A stretch of 64,000 nucleotides of DNA from Alphaproteobacteria bacterium (GCA_017983635.1 JAGOBA010000002.1:186001-250000); one strand, 5' to 3'; numbered from the stretch's first letter, positions 1 through 9,722 are shown. The notes: a model not told the origin generated them from the letters alone. Numbers and translations: made by a program.

Positions 1-167
1 AAGAACAACGCAATCTCGCCCGGCGACGCGCCGTAGCCGGTCGCAAGCCGCAAAGCCACATAGAGCCCCGCCATCGCCGAGACGAAGATGGCCCAAAGCC
101 CTCCCATCCCGGCGGCATACACCCAGTGCGGCCGCAACCAAATCGGCCCAAAATCCGGTGCGCTCAT
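1..167 (-). CDS. Partial membrane protein, N-terminal part only (unknown function)
   Basis: This is the start of a minus-strand gene that runs off the left edge. The ATG at 167 opens a reading frame beginning MSAPDFGPIWLRPHW and stays open to base 1 (55 residues). A short polar head is followed by a hydrophobic segment around residues 16-40 that looks like a first membrane helix. It lies downstream of tsaD on the same strand, where alphaproteobacteria often carry gpsA, but the visible residues do not resemble gpsA. The family cannot be named from this fragment. Confidence 0.55.
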   Translation of the reverse strand, partial: MSAPDFGPIWLRPHWVYAAGMGGLWAIFVSAMAGLYVALRLATGYGASPGEIALF

Positions 168-297
168 TCAGTCACCCCTTGTGTGGCCACAACTTCACCC
201 CAAGGTGAGGGGCAAGCACAAGATGGTCACCTCACTAAGGAACGAACTCGTGATCGGGTACGTGCGCGCAACCTGAAACGGCGGTTGCTGGAAATCC

Positions 298-1359
298 CTA
301 AGACTTCGCACCCGCGATACCTGCGCGTGACGCATCCAGCGGCCACCGCGCGCGCGCGCCGAAGTCGAGGCCGCTGGTCAGTCCAAGTGCGAGCCGTTCC
401 AGCCCCGCCCATGCCACCATCGCGCCGTTGTCGGTGCAAAGGCCGACCGGCGGCACGACGAGATCGAAGCCTTCGGCGCGCGCCACATCCGAGAGTCCGG
501 CGCTCAAACTCTTATTCGCGGCCACGCCCCCCGCGATGACAATGCGCGCGATTCCGCGCGCTCGAACGGCATGCATTGCTTTGCGCGTACGCTTGACCAA
601 CACCTCGACGGCGGCCGCTTGAAAGCTCGCCGCGACGTCGCGCACGGCGGCGTCCGTCATATCGCCGTCATCGACCACACGCCGCACCGCCGATTTCAAA
701 CCGGAAAAGGAAAAATCAAAGCCATCTTCGTCGACCAAGGGTCGCGGGAATCGATAACGCTTCTCATTTCCGCCGCGCGCGGCTTGCTCGATCGCGGGAC
801 CGCCCGGAAAGCCGAGGCCCAACAGCTTTGCTGACTTGTCGAACGCCTCGCCGGCCGCGTCGTCGATCGTCGTGCCGAGCCGCGTGAACTGCCCCACGCC
901 CTCGCACACCAAGAGCTGGCAATGTCCCCCGGACACAAGCAGCAGCAAGAACGGATATGCAACGCCGTTCGTCAGCCGCGCCGTCAGCGCATGAGCTTCG
1001 AGGTGATTGAGCGCGATCAGCGGCTTGCCTGTGCCGAGCGCAAGCGCCTTCGCGGTGGTGAGCCCGACGGCCACGCCGCCGATTAGCCCAGGGCCTGCTG
1101 TCGCCGCGATGCCATCGATCTCGTTCAGCGTGAGTCCTGCCTCAACGAGCGCGCACTCGATCACGCGGTCAAGCACCTCCACATGCGCCCGTGCCGCGAT
1201 TTCGGGGACGACGCCACCATAAGGTCTGTGTTCGGCGATCTGCGCCGCGACGACGTTCGACAGGATTTGCCCTGGTCCCGGCGGCGCTCCGCGCACGACC
1301 GCCGCCGCCGTTTCGTCGCACGACGTTTCAATGCCCAGAATTGTCAGCGTTTGAGGCAC
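298..1359 (-). CDS. tsaD: tRNA N6-adenosine threonylcarbamoyltransferase TsaD
   Basis: TsaD transfers the threonylcarbamoyl group to A37 of tRNAs that read ANN codons, working with TsaB and TsaE in the cytoplasm. The 353-residue length is typical. The N-terminus has the ASKHA-fold signature [11 protein letters not shown] (residues 7-17). The metal-binding pair HLEAH is at residues 119-123, and GGVAANKSL lies in the C-terminal half. It is transcribed away from hemC with about 90 bp between the two starts, a conserved alphaproteobacterial arrangement. The ATG at 1359 fits the family start. Confidence 0.97.
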   Translation of the reverse strand: MPQTLTILGIETSCDETAAAVVRGAPPGPGQILSNVVAAQIAEHRPYGGVVPEIAARAHVEVLDRVIECALVEAGLTLNEIDGIAATAGPGLIGGVAVGLTTAKALALGTGKPLIALNHLEAHALTARLTNGVAYPFLLLLVSGGHCQLLVCEGVGQFTRLGTTIDDAAGEAFDKSAKLLGLGFPGGPAIEQAARGGNEKRYRFPRPLVDEDGFDFSFSGLKSAVRRVVDDGDMTDAAVRDVAASFQAAAVEVLVKRTRKAMHAVRARGIARIVIAGGVAANKSLSAGLSDVARAEGFDLVVPPVGLCTDNGAMVAWAGLERLALGLTSGLDFGARARWPLDASRAGIAGAKS

Positions 1360-1448
1360 ATTTCACCATTGCGAGAAGGTGGCGTCGCGCGACGAACATC
1401 GCTAGCTTTCCGCGCACGCGCCATCCCCTAACACCAGGTCCCTCTCGC

Positions 1449-2396
1449 GTGCAATCTCGCCTGCGCATCGGCACCCGCGGCTCCAAGCTCGCGCTGGCTC
1501 AGACCGAGATGGTTATCGCGGCTCTCGCGCGCGCACACCGGTGGAGCGCCGACGAAGCCGCAGCCCGCACCGAAGTCGTCGTCATCAAGACGACGGGCGA
1601 CAAAATTCAAGACCGCTCGCTGGCCGACATCGGCGGCAAGGGCCTGTTCGCGAAAGAGATCGAAGACGCACTCTTCGCGGGCACGATCGATTGCGCGGTT
1701 CACTCGCTCAAAGACCTGCCCGCCGTGATGCCCGACGGCCTCACCGTCGCCTGCATGCTGCCGCGCGAAGACCCGCGCGACGCTTTCGTCAGCCGAAGCG
1801 CCGCCACGCTGAGCACGCTGCCGAAAGGCGCCATCGTCGGCACGAGCTCCGTGCGCCGGCGCGCCATGCTGGCTCACGCGCGGCCCGATCTCCAGCTTGT
1901 CGAGTTCCGCGGCAACGTCGATACGCGCTTGCGCAAACTCGATGACGGCATCGCGCAAGCCACGGTCCTCGCATTGGCCGGCCTTAAGCGCCTCGGCATC
2001 GAAGCCAACGCCAGCCACATCTTCTCGAACGAAGAGATGCTCCCCGCCGTCGCCCAAGGCGCCATCGGCATCGAGATCCGTGGCATCGACGACAAGACGC
2101 GCGCGTTGATCGCCTCGGCAAACCACCGCGACACCGACCTTGCCGTCACGCTGGAGCGCGCGTTCCAGGCGGCGCTCGGCGGGTCCTGCCGCACCCCGAT
2201 TGCAGGGATCGCCACGTGGCGCAATGCGCATACGATCGATTTCAACGGCTGCGTTCTCTCGCCCGATGGCGCCAAACGCGTTGACGTCGCGCGTGCAAGC
2301 GCAAAGGTTACGACCGCACAGGACGCCGAAGCGATCGGCACCGACGCCGGCCGCGAGTTGCTCTCCCGCGCCGGCCCGCACTTCTTCACCGTCTAG
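1449..2396 (+). CDS. hemC: Porphobilinogen deaminase (hydroxymethylbilane synthase)
   Basis: HemC joins four porphobilinogen molecules into hydroxymethylbilane in heme and cobalamin synthesis. The frame is open further upstream into tsaD, but family alignment places the start at the GTG at 1449 (VQSRLRIGTRGSKLAL), giving 315 residues, the usual size. The dipyrromethane-cofactor cysteine is Cys247 in the motif GGSC. The substrate-binding region VHSLKDLP is intact. The next gene, hemD, starts two bases after the stop, so the two are cotranscribed and feed product to substrate. Confidence 0.97.
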   Translation: MQSRLRIGTRGSKLALAQTEMVIAALARAHRWSADEAAARTEVVVIKTTGDKIQDRSLADIGGKGLFAKEIEDALFAGTIDCAVHSLKDLPAVMPDGLTVACMLPREDPRDAFVSRSAATLSTLPKGAIVGTSSVRRRAMLAHARPDLQLVEFRGNVDTRLRKLDDGIAQATVLALAGLKRLGIEANASHIFSNEEMLPAVAQGAIGIEIRGIDDKTRALIASANHRDTDLAVTLERAFQAALGGSCRTPIAGIATWRNAHTIDFNGCVLSPDGAKRVDVARASAKVTTAQDAEAIGTDAGRELLSRAGPHFFTV

Positions 2397-2398
2397 CG

Positions 2399-3100
2399 AT
2401 GCGCGTCCTCGTCACCCGACCACGCCACGACGCCGAGGCCTTCGCCGCCCTCCTGCACGCCCGCGGCCACACCACGATTATCGAGCCTCTGATCGACATC
2501 GATTTCCGTTCGGGCCCACCGCTCGATCTCAAAGGCGTCCAAGCAATCGCGCTCACCAGCGCCAACGGCGCGCGAGCCACCGCCGCGCGCACGCCTGCGC
2601 GCGACATCCGTATCATCGCCGTCGGTCCCGCAACCGCCGCCGAAGCGAAAGTACTGGGATTCCGAAACGTCGACGAAAGCCCCGGCGAAGGCGTCAACGG
2701 TCTCGCCGCACACATCGCCGCGACTCTGAAGCCAACCGCCGGCGCGATCCTTCATGCGACGGGAACGGTCACGGCGGGTGACCTCAAAGCAGCCCTCCCG
2801 GCCTTCACGGTCCGCACCGCGCAAATCTATGAGGCCCACGCCGCGCAAACGCTCTCTGGCGCGGTGACGACAGAACTGACTGCAGGCCTCATCGACGCGG
2901 TCACGCTCTTCTCCCCACGTACCGCCACCCTGTTCGCAACGCTGATCCAAAACACGGGCTTAGAGCCCGCCTGCGGCCGCGTGCAGGCGCTCTGCTTGAG
3001 CGCTGCAGTTGCGAACGCCTTGGCCCCGCTGGCATTTCGCCGGGTCCAAACGGCAGAAAAGCCTACAGCCGCAGCCCTTCTGGACCTGCTCGCGCCTTGA
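2399..3100 (+). CDS. hemD: Uroporphyrinogen-III synthase
   Basis: This enzyme closes and inverts ring D of hydroxymethylbilane to give uroporphyrinogen III. The 233-residue protein opens with MRVLVTRPRHDAEAFA, the standard first strand and helix of the HemD fold, and shows the weak overall conservation normal for this family. The assignment rests equally on the N-terminal motif and on its place directly after hemC with a 2-bp gap. The downstream mitofilin gene follows after 70 bp. Confidence 0.93.
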   Translation: MRVLVTRPRHDAEAFAALLHARGHTTIIEPLIDIDFRSGPPLDLKGVQAIALTSANGARATAARTPARDIRIIAVGPATAAEAKVLGFRNVDESPGEGVNGLAAHIAATLKPTAGAILHATGTVTAGDLKAALPAFTVRTAQIYEAHAAQTLSGAVTTELTAGLIDAVTLFSPRTATLFATLIQNTGLEPACGRVQALCLSAAVANALAPLAFRRVQTAEKPTAAALLDLLAP

Positions 3101-3170
3101 GGCGCCGGCCTCCCCCCAGTACGTTCCGCCCGCAACGCCATCGCAACCTCTCGGGCCTAAGAACGAGCGC

Positions 3171-4280
3171 ATGACCCTGACCGACCAAACCAAGCCCGAC
3201 CGCCGCGTTCGCCACGGCCTGATCGAAGATTGGCGCGACGGCGTCGGCATTCTACTGCTGCTGCTGGTCGCCGCCTTTTTGGGCGCTCTGATCACCCGCT
3301 TCTGGCCGGAGACGGATGAAACGACATCCAAAATCTCCGGCGACCTCAGCGCCCGCATCAGCGCACTCGAAGCGCGCCTCTCGCACGAGAAGACGCCGAT
3401 CGCAGGTCTGCGTGATCGCGTCCTCAAACTGGAAAGCCGGCTGAAGGCGACCGAGACCGCGCTCGCGACCGGTACGATCGCCGGCAACATCGCCAATCTC
3501 ACCGGCGCGTTGGCGCCGGCAGTCGGCACCGGCGTCAACGGTGCCTTGGCGCAACTTGAGCCCAAAGCCACCACTGACCTCGCCGCCCGCCTCGCCGCGC
3601 TCGAAACCAAAAGCGCAACGACACCCGACGATCTGAAAGCGGCCAAGCAAGCGCTCGACCAACTGGGGGCGAACGTCGCCAAAGTCGACGAGCGCCTGGC
3701 TAAGCTCGAACAGTCCGACATCCTCGACCTCGCCCGCCGCGCCACGCTTGCCACCGCCATCGCGAACTTGACTCGCGCCGCGCAAGCCTCCGCGCCGTTC
3801 AAGACCGAGTTCGATGTCGTCGCCAACATGATGCCCGGCGATGCACGCCTGGCCGAAATCGCACCGTTCGCCGCAAAGGGCCTGCCGACGACCGGCACGC
3901 TGATCGCAACCTTCAGCGGTACAGCCGACGCCGCGCTCGATGCCGAGCGTGTCGCTACAAGCCAAGACATGTGGACCCGCCTCGCCGCCAATATGAGCGC
4001 CCTGATCTCGTCGCGTCCTGTCGGCGAAACGAAAGGCAACACGACCGAAGCCCGCCTCGCCCGTGCCGAAGTTCGCATGAAGGCCGGTGACCTCAACGCC
4101 GCCGTCAAAGAGATCCGCGCCATCCGCGGCGCCGCGCGTGAGAAACTGAAACCTTGGCTTGCCGAAGCCGGTGCCCGCGTGAATCTCGAACGCGACCTGG
4201 CCGACCTGAACACCGGTGCGATCGCAGCCCTCTCGGGCGCGAACAGCACCGATCCTGTCCCGCAACTGCCGCTGCCATAA
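3171..4280 (+). CDS. Bacterial mitofilin (Mic60-like) inner-membrane protein
   Basis: This 369-residue protein has a short cytoplasmic head, one membrane helix at about residues 26-42, and a long periplasmic alpha-helical part rich in Glu, Lys and Ala with coiled-coil heptads (residues 55-220). The C-terminal 150 residues form a helical domain resembling the mitofilin signature region. Alphaproteobacterial mitofilins are the ancestors of mitochondrial Mic60 and shape inner-membrane folds and contacts. They are commonly encoded beside hemD and HemY, exactly as here. The ATG at 3171 was chosen because upstream codons overlap hemD in another frame and lack conservation. Confidence 0.82.
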   Translation: MTLTDQTKPDRRVRHGLIEDWRDGVGILLLLLVAAFLGALITRFWPETDETTSKISGDLSARISALEARLSHEKTPIAGLRDRVLKLESRLKATETALATGTIAGNIANLTGALAPAVGTGVNGALAQLEPKATTDLAARLAALETKSATTPDDLKAAKQALDQLGANVAKVDERLAKLEQSDILDLARRATLATAIANLTRAAQASAPFKTEFDVVANMMPGDARLAEIAPFAAKGLPTTGTLIATFSGTADAALDAERVATSQDMWTRLAANMSALISSRPVGETKGNTTEARLARAEVRMKAGDLNAAVKEIRAIRGAAREKLKPWLAEAGARVNLERDLADLNTGAIAALSGANSTDPVPQLPLP

Positions 4281-4288
4281 GGACGAAC

Positions 4289-5845
4289 ATGCTCCGCGCC
4301 TTATGGTTCTTTCTCTTGATCGCCGTCATGGCCGCGATCGCCGTTGCCGTCGCCGAGTTGCCCGGCATCGTCACCATTACCCTGTCGGACCGCGAGATTC
4401 GCATGGGCCTCGGCGTCGCCGCCGTCGCGGTGGTGTTGCTCGCCGTTGCCACGATCACCGTCTACCGCATCATCTCGACCTTCGTTGATGCACCGGCGGA
4501 ATTCTTCCGCTGGCGCGCGATGGGCCGCCGCCGCAAGGGCTTCGCGGCGCTGACCCGCGGTCTCGTCGCAGTTGCGGCCGGCGACGAAGAAGAAGCCCGC
4601 CGCCAAACCCGCAAGGCCGTCTCGCTCGTCGGCGAACCGCCGCTCGCCCTTCTGCTGCAAGCACAAGCCTCGCAGCTCGAAGGCGACGACGAAGGCGCGC
4701 AGCGCACCTACACCCAAATGCTGCAGACGAAGGAGACGGAGTTCTTGGGTCTGCGCGGTCTCTACATGGCCGCCGCCCGCCGGGGCGACACCGACCAAGC
4801 GATCTCGATCGCCGAGCGCGCCCGCGTGCTGCGTCCGAAGACGCGCTGGGCGTTGAACGCACTGTTCGACTTGCAGCTCTCGAAGCGCGCCTGGAACCAA
4901 GCAGCCGACGCGCTCGATGGCCAAGTGCGCGCAAAGTTCATCGACGCCGGTATCGCCAAACGCCGCCGCGCGGTCTTGTCGGCTGCGGCCGCGAACGACG
5001 CCGAACGCAAAGCTGACGCTGAAGTCGCCCTCGCCCGCGCGCAAGAAGCGCTCTCGCTCGCGCCCGGCTTCGCGCCCGCCGCGCTCATCGCCGCCAAGCA
5101 CTACACCGCCCAAGGCAAACACTGGAAAGCCGCAAGCTTGATCGAGACCGCGTGGGCGCAAGAACCGCATCCCGATCTCGCACGCGCCTACGCAAACCTG
5201 AAACCGGAAGAGCCGCCGAACGCACGCGCGAAGCGCCTGGCGGGTCTCGCCAGCATGAACCCGGAACATCCCGAGAGCCAGATTCTTAGCACCGCCGTGG
5301 CGATCTCCGCCGGCCGCTTCGACGAAGCGCGCGAGACCTTGCGTCCGCTGACCGAACGTTTCCCGGTCGCACGCGTGTGCTTGCTGATGGCCGACATCGA
5401 GCAAGCTTTCGGCGGCGAAAGCTTGGCCGCCCGTGAGTGGACCACCCGTGCCCACCGCGCCCCGCGCGACGCGCACTGGGTCTGCTCCGCCTGCGCCCGC
5501 ACGCATGCCGACTGGTCGGCGACCTGCGCCTCCTGCGGCGCCTTCGACACGCTGAGTTGGCAGTCGGGTTCGCGCGGCGCGGTCGAAACCATGTCCCCGA
5601 CCGAGACGGCCTCCGCCTTCGCAGGCGCCCCGGAACCAAGCCACGTTCTCTATCGCGACACCGTGAAAACCGACGAGATTCGTCCGCCCCTGCGCGCGGC
5701 TAGCGACACTATGCGCGATGTATCGCCCGCAGCCGAGGAGCCCATCTTCTATGGGCCGCCCAGGGCCCCGGACGATCCCGGTCCCGACGCGGACGACGTA
5801 TTCGGCACCGACAACGGCCGCCGCAAAAAAAGTGGGTCCTGGTGA
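4289..5845 (+). CDS. hemY: HemY-like TPR membrane protein with C-terminal zinc ribbon
   Basis: HemY-family membrane proteins are linked to heme synthesis by gene order, but the biochemical role is unclear; this is not protoporphyrinogen oxidase. The 518-residue protein has two N-terminal helices (about residues 3-22 and 37-58), a conserved HemY_N stretch (FVDAPAEFFRWRAMGRRRKG) and then tetratricopeptide-like helical pairs to about residue 390. Near residue 400 two CxxC pairs (CSAC and CASC) form a probable zinc ribbon, as in other alphaproteobacterial HemY proteins. It starts 8 bp after mitofilin and overlaps the hydrolase start, so all belong to one transcript. Confidence 0.88.
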   Translation: MLRALWFFLLIAVMAAIAVAVAELPGIVTITLSDREIRMGLGVAAVAVVLLAVATITVYRIISTFVDAPAEFFRWRAMGRRRKGFAALTRGLVAVAAGDEEEARRQTRKAVSLVGEPPLALLLQAQASQLEGDDEGAQRTYTQMLQTKETEFLGLRGLYMAAARRGDTDQAISIAERARVLRPKTRWALNALFDLQLSKRAWNQAADALDGQVRAKFIDAGIAKRRRAVLSAAAANDAERKADAEVALARAQEALSLAPGFAPAALIAAKHYTAQGKHWKAASLIETAWAQEPHPDLARAYANLKPEEPPNARAKRLAGLASMNPEHPESQILSTAVAISAGRFDEARETLRPLTERFPVARVCLLMADIEQAFGGESLAAREWTTRAHRAPRDAHWVCSACARTHADWSATCASCGAFDTLSWQSGSRGAVETMSPTETASAFAGAPEPSHVLYRDTVKTDEIRPPLRAASDTMRDVSPAAEEPIFYGPPRAPDDPGPDADDVFGTDNGRRKKSGSW

Positions 5846-6813
5846 TGGCGTTTCTTCGTGGCATTCTGGTTCTGATTTCGATCATTGGGTTGGCGATCGC
5901 GGGCCTCGTCTTCGCGTTCTCCGATCCCGATATGCCGGCCGACATTTTGGTCACAAAGTACGGCGCCCCGCCGTCGCAGTTCATCGACCTTCCTTCCGGC
6001 GCGAAAGTGCATTACCGCGACCAAGGCCAGAAGAACGGCATGCCGCTGGTGCTACTGCACGGCTCGAACGCGTCGCTGCACACGTGGGAACCTTGGGCCG
6101 GTCAGCTCGGCGATCAGTTCCGCATCATCAGCGTCGATCTCCCCGGCCACGGACTGACCGGCGCGGTGCCCGGCGACGACTACAGCCAAGAGGGCATGGC
6201 TAAGTTCGTCGATCTCTTCACCAGGGCCATGGGCGTGCAGCGCTTCGCGCTCGCCGGCAACTCCATGGGCGGTGGCGTCGCGGCGCGCTTCGCGCTGATG
6301 CATCCGGAGCGCCTGACACATGTGATCCTGGTCGATGCAGGCGGCATGCCGACGAAGACGCCGCAAGATCCGGGCCTCGGCTTCCGCATCGCGCGCATGC
6401 CGGTGATCCAGAACGTTTTGCTGTTCGTCTCGCCGCGCTCGCTCTTCGAGGACGGTCTCAAGAAAGCGATCGTCGACGATGCCCTCGTCACGCCGGAAAT
6501 GATCGACCGCTATTGGGAACTGAACCGCCGCGCGGGCACCCGCGCCGCAAGCCTAAAGCGCTTCCAAACCCCGTTCGACACCGTCATCGCCGACAACGTC
6601 TCCAAGATCGCAACGCCCACACTGATCCTCTGGGGCGAACTCGACACCCTGACCCCGCGCGATATGGGCGACGCCTACAACGCCGCGATCAAGGGTTCGC
6701 GGTTCATCGTCTACAAGAACGTTGGCCACCTCCCGATGGAAGAAGCCGCCGAACAAAGCGCCCGCGCCGTCCGCGAGTTCCTCTACCCGACACCACTGCC
6801 GCCGCAGGACTGA
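5845..6813 (+). CDS. Alpha/beta hydrolase, membrane-anchored
   Basis: This 322-residue protein has an N-terminal hydrophobic anchor (residues 5-25) followed by an alpha/beta-hydrolase fold. The oxyanion strand is LVLLHGSNAS, the nucleophile is Ser140 in GNSMGG, the acid is Asp in LILWGELDTLTP, and the catalytic histidine is in NVGHLP near the C-terminus. The substrate is unknown; epoxide hydrolases, lactonases and esterases share this layout. The ATG at 5845 overlaps the HemY stop (TGATG); an adjacent GTG at 5842 is possible. The anchor suggests the active site faces the periplasm. Confidence 0.9.
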   Translation: MAFLRGILVLISIIGLAIAGLVFAFSDPDMPADILVTKYGAPPSQFIDLPSGAKVHYRDQGQKNGMPLVLLHGSNASLHTWEPWAGQLGDQFRIISVDLPGHGLTGAVPGDDYSQEGMAKFVDLFTRAMGVQRFALAGNSMGGGVAARFALMHPERLTHVILVDAGGMPTKTPQDPGLGFRIARMPVIQNVLLFVSPRSLFEDGLKKAIVDDALVTPEMIDRYWELNRRAGTRAASLKRFQTPFDTVIADNVSKIATPTLILWGELDTLTPRDMGDAYNAAIKGSRFIVYKNVGHLPMEEAAEQSARAVREFLYPTPLPPQD

Positions 6814-6822
6814 GAAGAAAAC

Positions 6823-6841
6823 GAAGAGAGCGTTTCTCTTC
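6823..6841. terminator. Possible weak bidirectional terminator hairpin
   Basis: Between the convergent hydrolase and M28 peptidase genes lies a 7-bp stem (GAAGAGA with TCTCTTC, loop GCGTT). It is flanked by A-rich sequence on one side and a pyrimidine tract on the other. The stem has only three G-C pairs, so termination strength is uncertain. Confidence 0.3.
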
Positions 6842-6855
6842 CTTCTTCTTCCCGC

Positions 6856-8190
6856 TCACCGATTAGCCACTGCCGCCGCCACGCGCGCGTAGGCTTCGAC
6901 GTTTTGCTCCAGAGCCTCGACGTCGATCTTGTCCAGCGTATCGTTCGCCGTGTGATGATGGTCGAAGTAGGTGGTACCGTCCTGCGTGATTCCAATGATC
7001 GGCACACCCGCTTTACCAAGCGGCGCGACGTCGGTCCCGCCGCCGGACTTGTTGTTGCCGCGCTCCAGCCCCAGACCTTCCAAGTCCCGCCCGATCGCAT
7101 CGAAGAACGGCAGATCCACCTCGCTCACTTTCGTCGAAAATCGCCACGCCCGCCCCGCACCGAAATCAGCCTCCGTTGCCAGCACATGCCGCTCCTTCGC
7201 GTGCAGCTTTGCATATTCTTCGCCACCCTGACCGCCGGGCTCCTCCGCCCCGAAGAGCACGACGCGGATCGTGCGCTTCGGTTTCAACGCCGGCCCCGCA
7301 GCCTTCAACGCCGCGCCGATCGCAATCGCAACACCAGCGCCATCGTCGATCGCCCCCGTTCCCAAATCCCACGAGTCGAGATGCGCGCCCAACAGCACGA
7401 TCTCCTCCGGCTTCTCGACGCCCACGATGTCGGCAACGACATTACCTGAAGGCGCCGCCGCGACCCCGCGCGAGGAGAGGAAGAGCTTCAACCGCACCGC
7501 CAATCCCATCGCGGCAAGCCGCTCGATCTGATCTGCATCCGCATTCGAGATCGCCGCCGCCGGAATCTTCTTCACGGCCTCGTCGTAGTTCGTTGCACCC
7601 GTATGCGGAAAACGCGAAGGATCGGTCCCAGCGGAGCGGATCACGACGGCTAGCGCCCCGCGCTTCGCCGCCTCGACCGCGCCGCGGCTGCGTTTGCGCA
7701 CAGCAGGACCATAACCCGACCCGTCGCGCGCCCGCGCCATACGATCGCCGATGTAAACGATCTTGCCCCTATAGGCATCGGGCGGCGCCGCAAGCAAATC
7801 GTCGAACGAAGCAACGAGCGCAACCTCCGCCGTAATGCCGCGCTTTGGCGTAGCGATCGACCCGCCAAGCGCCACAACCGCAAGCGATTGTCCGCCGGCC
7901 GACACGATTTCGAGCGCTGCCTCGCCCCGCTCCCACCCCTTGATCGTAAAGGGCTCGATCGCAACCCGCGAAAACTTGAGCTCCTTGAATGTCCGCACCG
8001 CCCAGTCGCGCGCCGCCGCTTCGCGCGGCGACCCGGCAAGCCGTGGCCCCACCTCCGTGGTGAGCGAGCGCACCACCCGGTACGACACGGGCTCGGCGCG
8101 CCCGGCAGCCGCCGGCTGCGCGCCACGCTCCTCAACGTGAACGCATCCCGAGAGCAGCAGACCTGCCGCCACGACAACGCTAAAACGCAT
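6856..8190 (-). CDS. M28-family zinc metallopeptidase, lipoprotein
   Basis: This 444-residue exported aminopeptidase-like enzyme has a lipoprotein signal peptide with lipobox LLSGC (Cys16), so it is probably anchored in the outer or inner membrane facing the periplasm. A PA-domain-like insert covers roughly residues 115-240. The M28 catalytic domain follows with zinc ligands in order: His and Asp in LGAHLDSWD, Asp in AIDDGAG, the Glu pair in FGAEEPGGQG, and a final His in the HHHTAND region. The layout resembles carboxypeptidase Q-type enzymes. It is monocistronic and convergent with the hydrolase. Confidence 0.92.
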   Translation of the reverse strand: MRFSVVVAAGLLLSGCVHVEERGAQPAAAGRAEPVSYRVVRSLTTEVGPRLAGSPREAAARDWAVRTFKELKFSRVAIEPFTIKGWERGEAALEIVSAGGQSLAVVALGGSIATPKRGITAEVALVASFDDLLAAPPDAYRGKIVYIGDRMARARDGSGYGPAVRKRSRGAVEAAKRGALAVVIRSAGTDPSRFPHTGATNYDEAVKKIPAAAISNADADQIERLAAMGLAVRLKLFLSSRGVAAAPSGNVVADIVGVEKPEEIVLLGAHLDSWDLGTGAIDDGAGVAIAIGAALKAAGPALKPKRTIRVVLFGAEEPGGQGGEEYAKLHAKERHVLATEADFGAGRAWRFSTKVSEVDLPFFDAIGRDLEGLGLERGNNKSGGGTDVAPLGKAGVPIIGITQDGTTYFDHHHTANDTLDKIDVEALEQNVEAYARVAAAVANR

Positions 8191-8271
8191 GGGGCTCCCG
8201 TTCCAAAGAAGGGAACTTCACCACAAAGAAAAGCAACGCGCCAGCAGCTGACGCTCGCGGCGAATTTCTTC

Positions 8272-9498
8272 CTACTTCAGCGCCACAGCCGGCTTCCCGT
8301 TCGGCACGAACAAGATTGCGTCAAACGCCCAAATCGTCGAGCGGACGGTTTCTGACAGATGCACCCAGCGCCGCGGCTTGTCTTTCCACGGTCCAAGGTC
8401 GAACAGCGTCGGAACCTTTGCGTCCAACAACCCGACGAGATCCGGAAAGTCTTTGCCGAGATCGAAGTCGCACGGCGCGGCGTTGCCCATCAGATCGCCG
8501 GCCTTCGTCCCCGGTCCGCACAAGATCAGGAGATGAAACGTGCTCTTCCCTTCCGCCTGCGCAAGATCGGCGACGAAATTGCCAAGCGACGGTACATGCG
8601 TTCCCGACAATCCCCGCATCATGTGATAGCTGCCGAACTTGAAGAACACTTTCGGCTTACCCGCTCCCTGATAGCGCGCAAGGAACGTCCGCTTCATCAA
8701 ATTCTCACGCTCGAGGTTCGCTGCATAGACGCTCAAACCGCTGTCAATGCCGACAAACGGCTGGTAGATCCGCGCCGACAGGATCATGTCGTCTACCAAC
8801 TGCGCGAGCGCCCGGTCCTTTTCGTCGCCGAGCAGTGACCGCAACTTCCCGAGTTCCGGCAAATCGACCTTGCCCAAGAACTCAAGATTTCCCTTCGCTC
8901 TGCCGGCCAGCGACTGAGCAAGCGCGCGCGCCTCCGCATTCGAAGCCCCGCTCGCGAGATCGTTGAGATGCACCGCCGCCGCGCCGATGAACAACTGATC
9001 GAGCCCCCAAAGCGCCGGCGCGGACGCGCCGTTCGCGCGCACGAACGCATCGGCGAGCACCGCTTCGCCCGACCAGCTGTAGAACGGCACTGCGAATCTG
9101 CGATCTTCGGTGTTCAAGAATCCGGCGAGCGCCTTTGTGCCGCCCGAACGCAGCAGTCCTTCCAACTTCGCCGTCGTGTAGGGATCGACCTCGATCGCGA
9201 AGTTGCGATAACCGGCGCCGGCGAACACCGGCAACATCGCACGCACCGTATCGGCGATCGTGGCGACCCCATGCTCCTCGCCGATCAGCACAAACTGCGA
9301 CGCTTCGATCCGCGCCTTTAGAAAGGCGGCGCCCGGCCCCCTGATCTTGTCGCCCTTGACCTCAAGCGCCATCCGGCTCGCCGACAGTGTTTCTTGAAAC
9401 TTCTGTTTAAGTTCCTCAGGTGTCGGGTCGGCGGCAAAGGCGCACTGCACCGCGAACAAAACCGAAAGCCCAGCCCCCAACAACCGAATGCGACGCAT
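8272..9498 (-). CDS. Exported Tiki/erythromycin-esterase-like superfamily protein
   Basis: The protein (408 residues from the ATG at 9498) has a signal peptide ending near AFAADP. It then carries a domain with the motif LIGEEHGVATI, followed by FAIEVDPYTTAKLEGLL. The G-E-x-H-G block and the later acidic residue are typical of the EreA/ChaN/Tiki fold, in which Glu and His residues form a metal or catalytic centre. The reaction is unknown. An alternative start at 9513 adds five residues ahead of the signal peptide and is less likely. Confidence 0.7.
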   Translation of the reverse strand: MRRIRLLGAGLSVLFAVQCAFAADPTPEELKQKFQETLSASRMALEVKGDKIRGPGAAFLKARIEASQFVLIGEEHGVATIADTVRAMLPVFAGAGYRNFAIEVDPYTTAKLEGLLRSGGTKALAGFLNTEDRRFAVPFYSWSGEAVLADAFVRANGASAPALWGLDQLFIGAAAVHLNDLASGASNAEARALAQSLAGRAKGNLEFLGKVDLPELGKLRSLLGDEKDRALAQLVDDMILSARIYQPFVGIDSGLSVYAANLERENLMKRTFLARYQGAGKPKVFFKFGSYHMMRGLSGTHVPSLGNFVADLAQAEGKSTFHLLILCGPGTKAGDLMGNAAPCDFDLGKDFPDLVGLLDAKVPTLFDLGPWKDKPRRWVHLSETVRSTIWAFDAILFVPNGKPAVALK

Positions 9499-9601
9499 CG
9501 CAATTTCCCCCAAACTTGCGCTTCAACGCTTACTACTATAAAGTTCTCAGTAGAGGCCGCAAGCCGCTTGTGGCCTGATCTCGAAGAGTTGAATTCGCGT
9601 G

Positions 9602-9630
9602 TTGCGGGTTGCCCGCCGCACGCATATCTT
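9602..9630 (+). promoter_or_regulatory. Candidate sigma-70 promoter for tRNA-Thr
   Basis: A -35 element TTGCGG at 9602-9607 and a -10 element TATCTT at 9625-9630 are separated by exactly 17 bp. The -10 lies 16 nt before the mature tRNA 5' end. The geometry is good but the match is by eye only. Confidence 0.45.
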
Positions 9631-9646
9631 CCGCGCCTCTTTGGAA

Positions 9647-9722
9647 GCCGCCTTAGCTCAGCCGGTAGAGCATCGCATTCGTAATGCGGGGGTCGCGTGT
9701 TCGAGTCACGCAGGCGGCACCA
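9647..9722 (+). tRNA. tRNA-Thr (anticodon CGT)
   Basis: The acceptor arm GCCGCCT pairs with AGGCGGC, with an encoded CCA at the 3' end. The D arm carries AGCTCAGCCGGTAGAGC. The anticodon loop TTCGTAA lies between GCAT and ATGC and gives anticodon CGT (reads ACG). The T arm contains GTTCGAGTC. All four stems form, and length is 76 nt with the encoded CCA. Confidence 0.96.
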
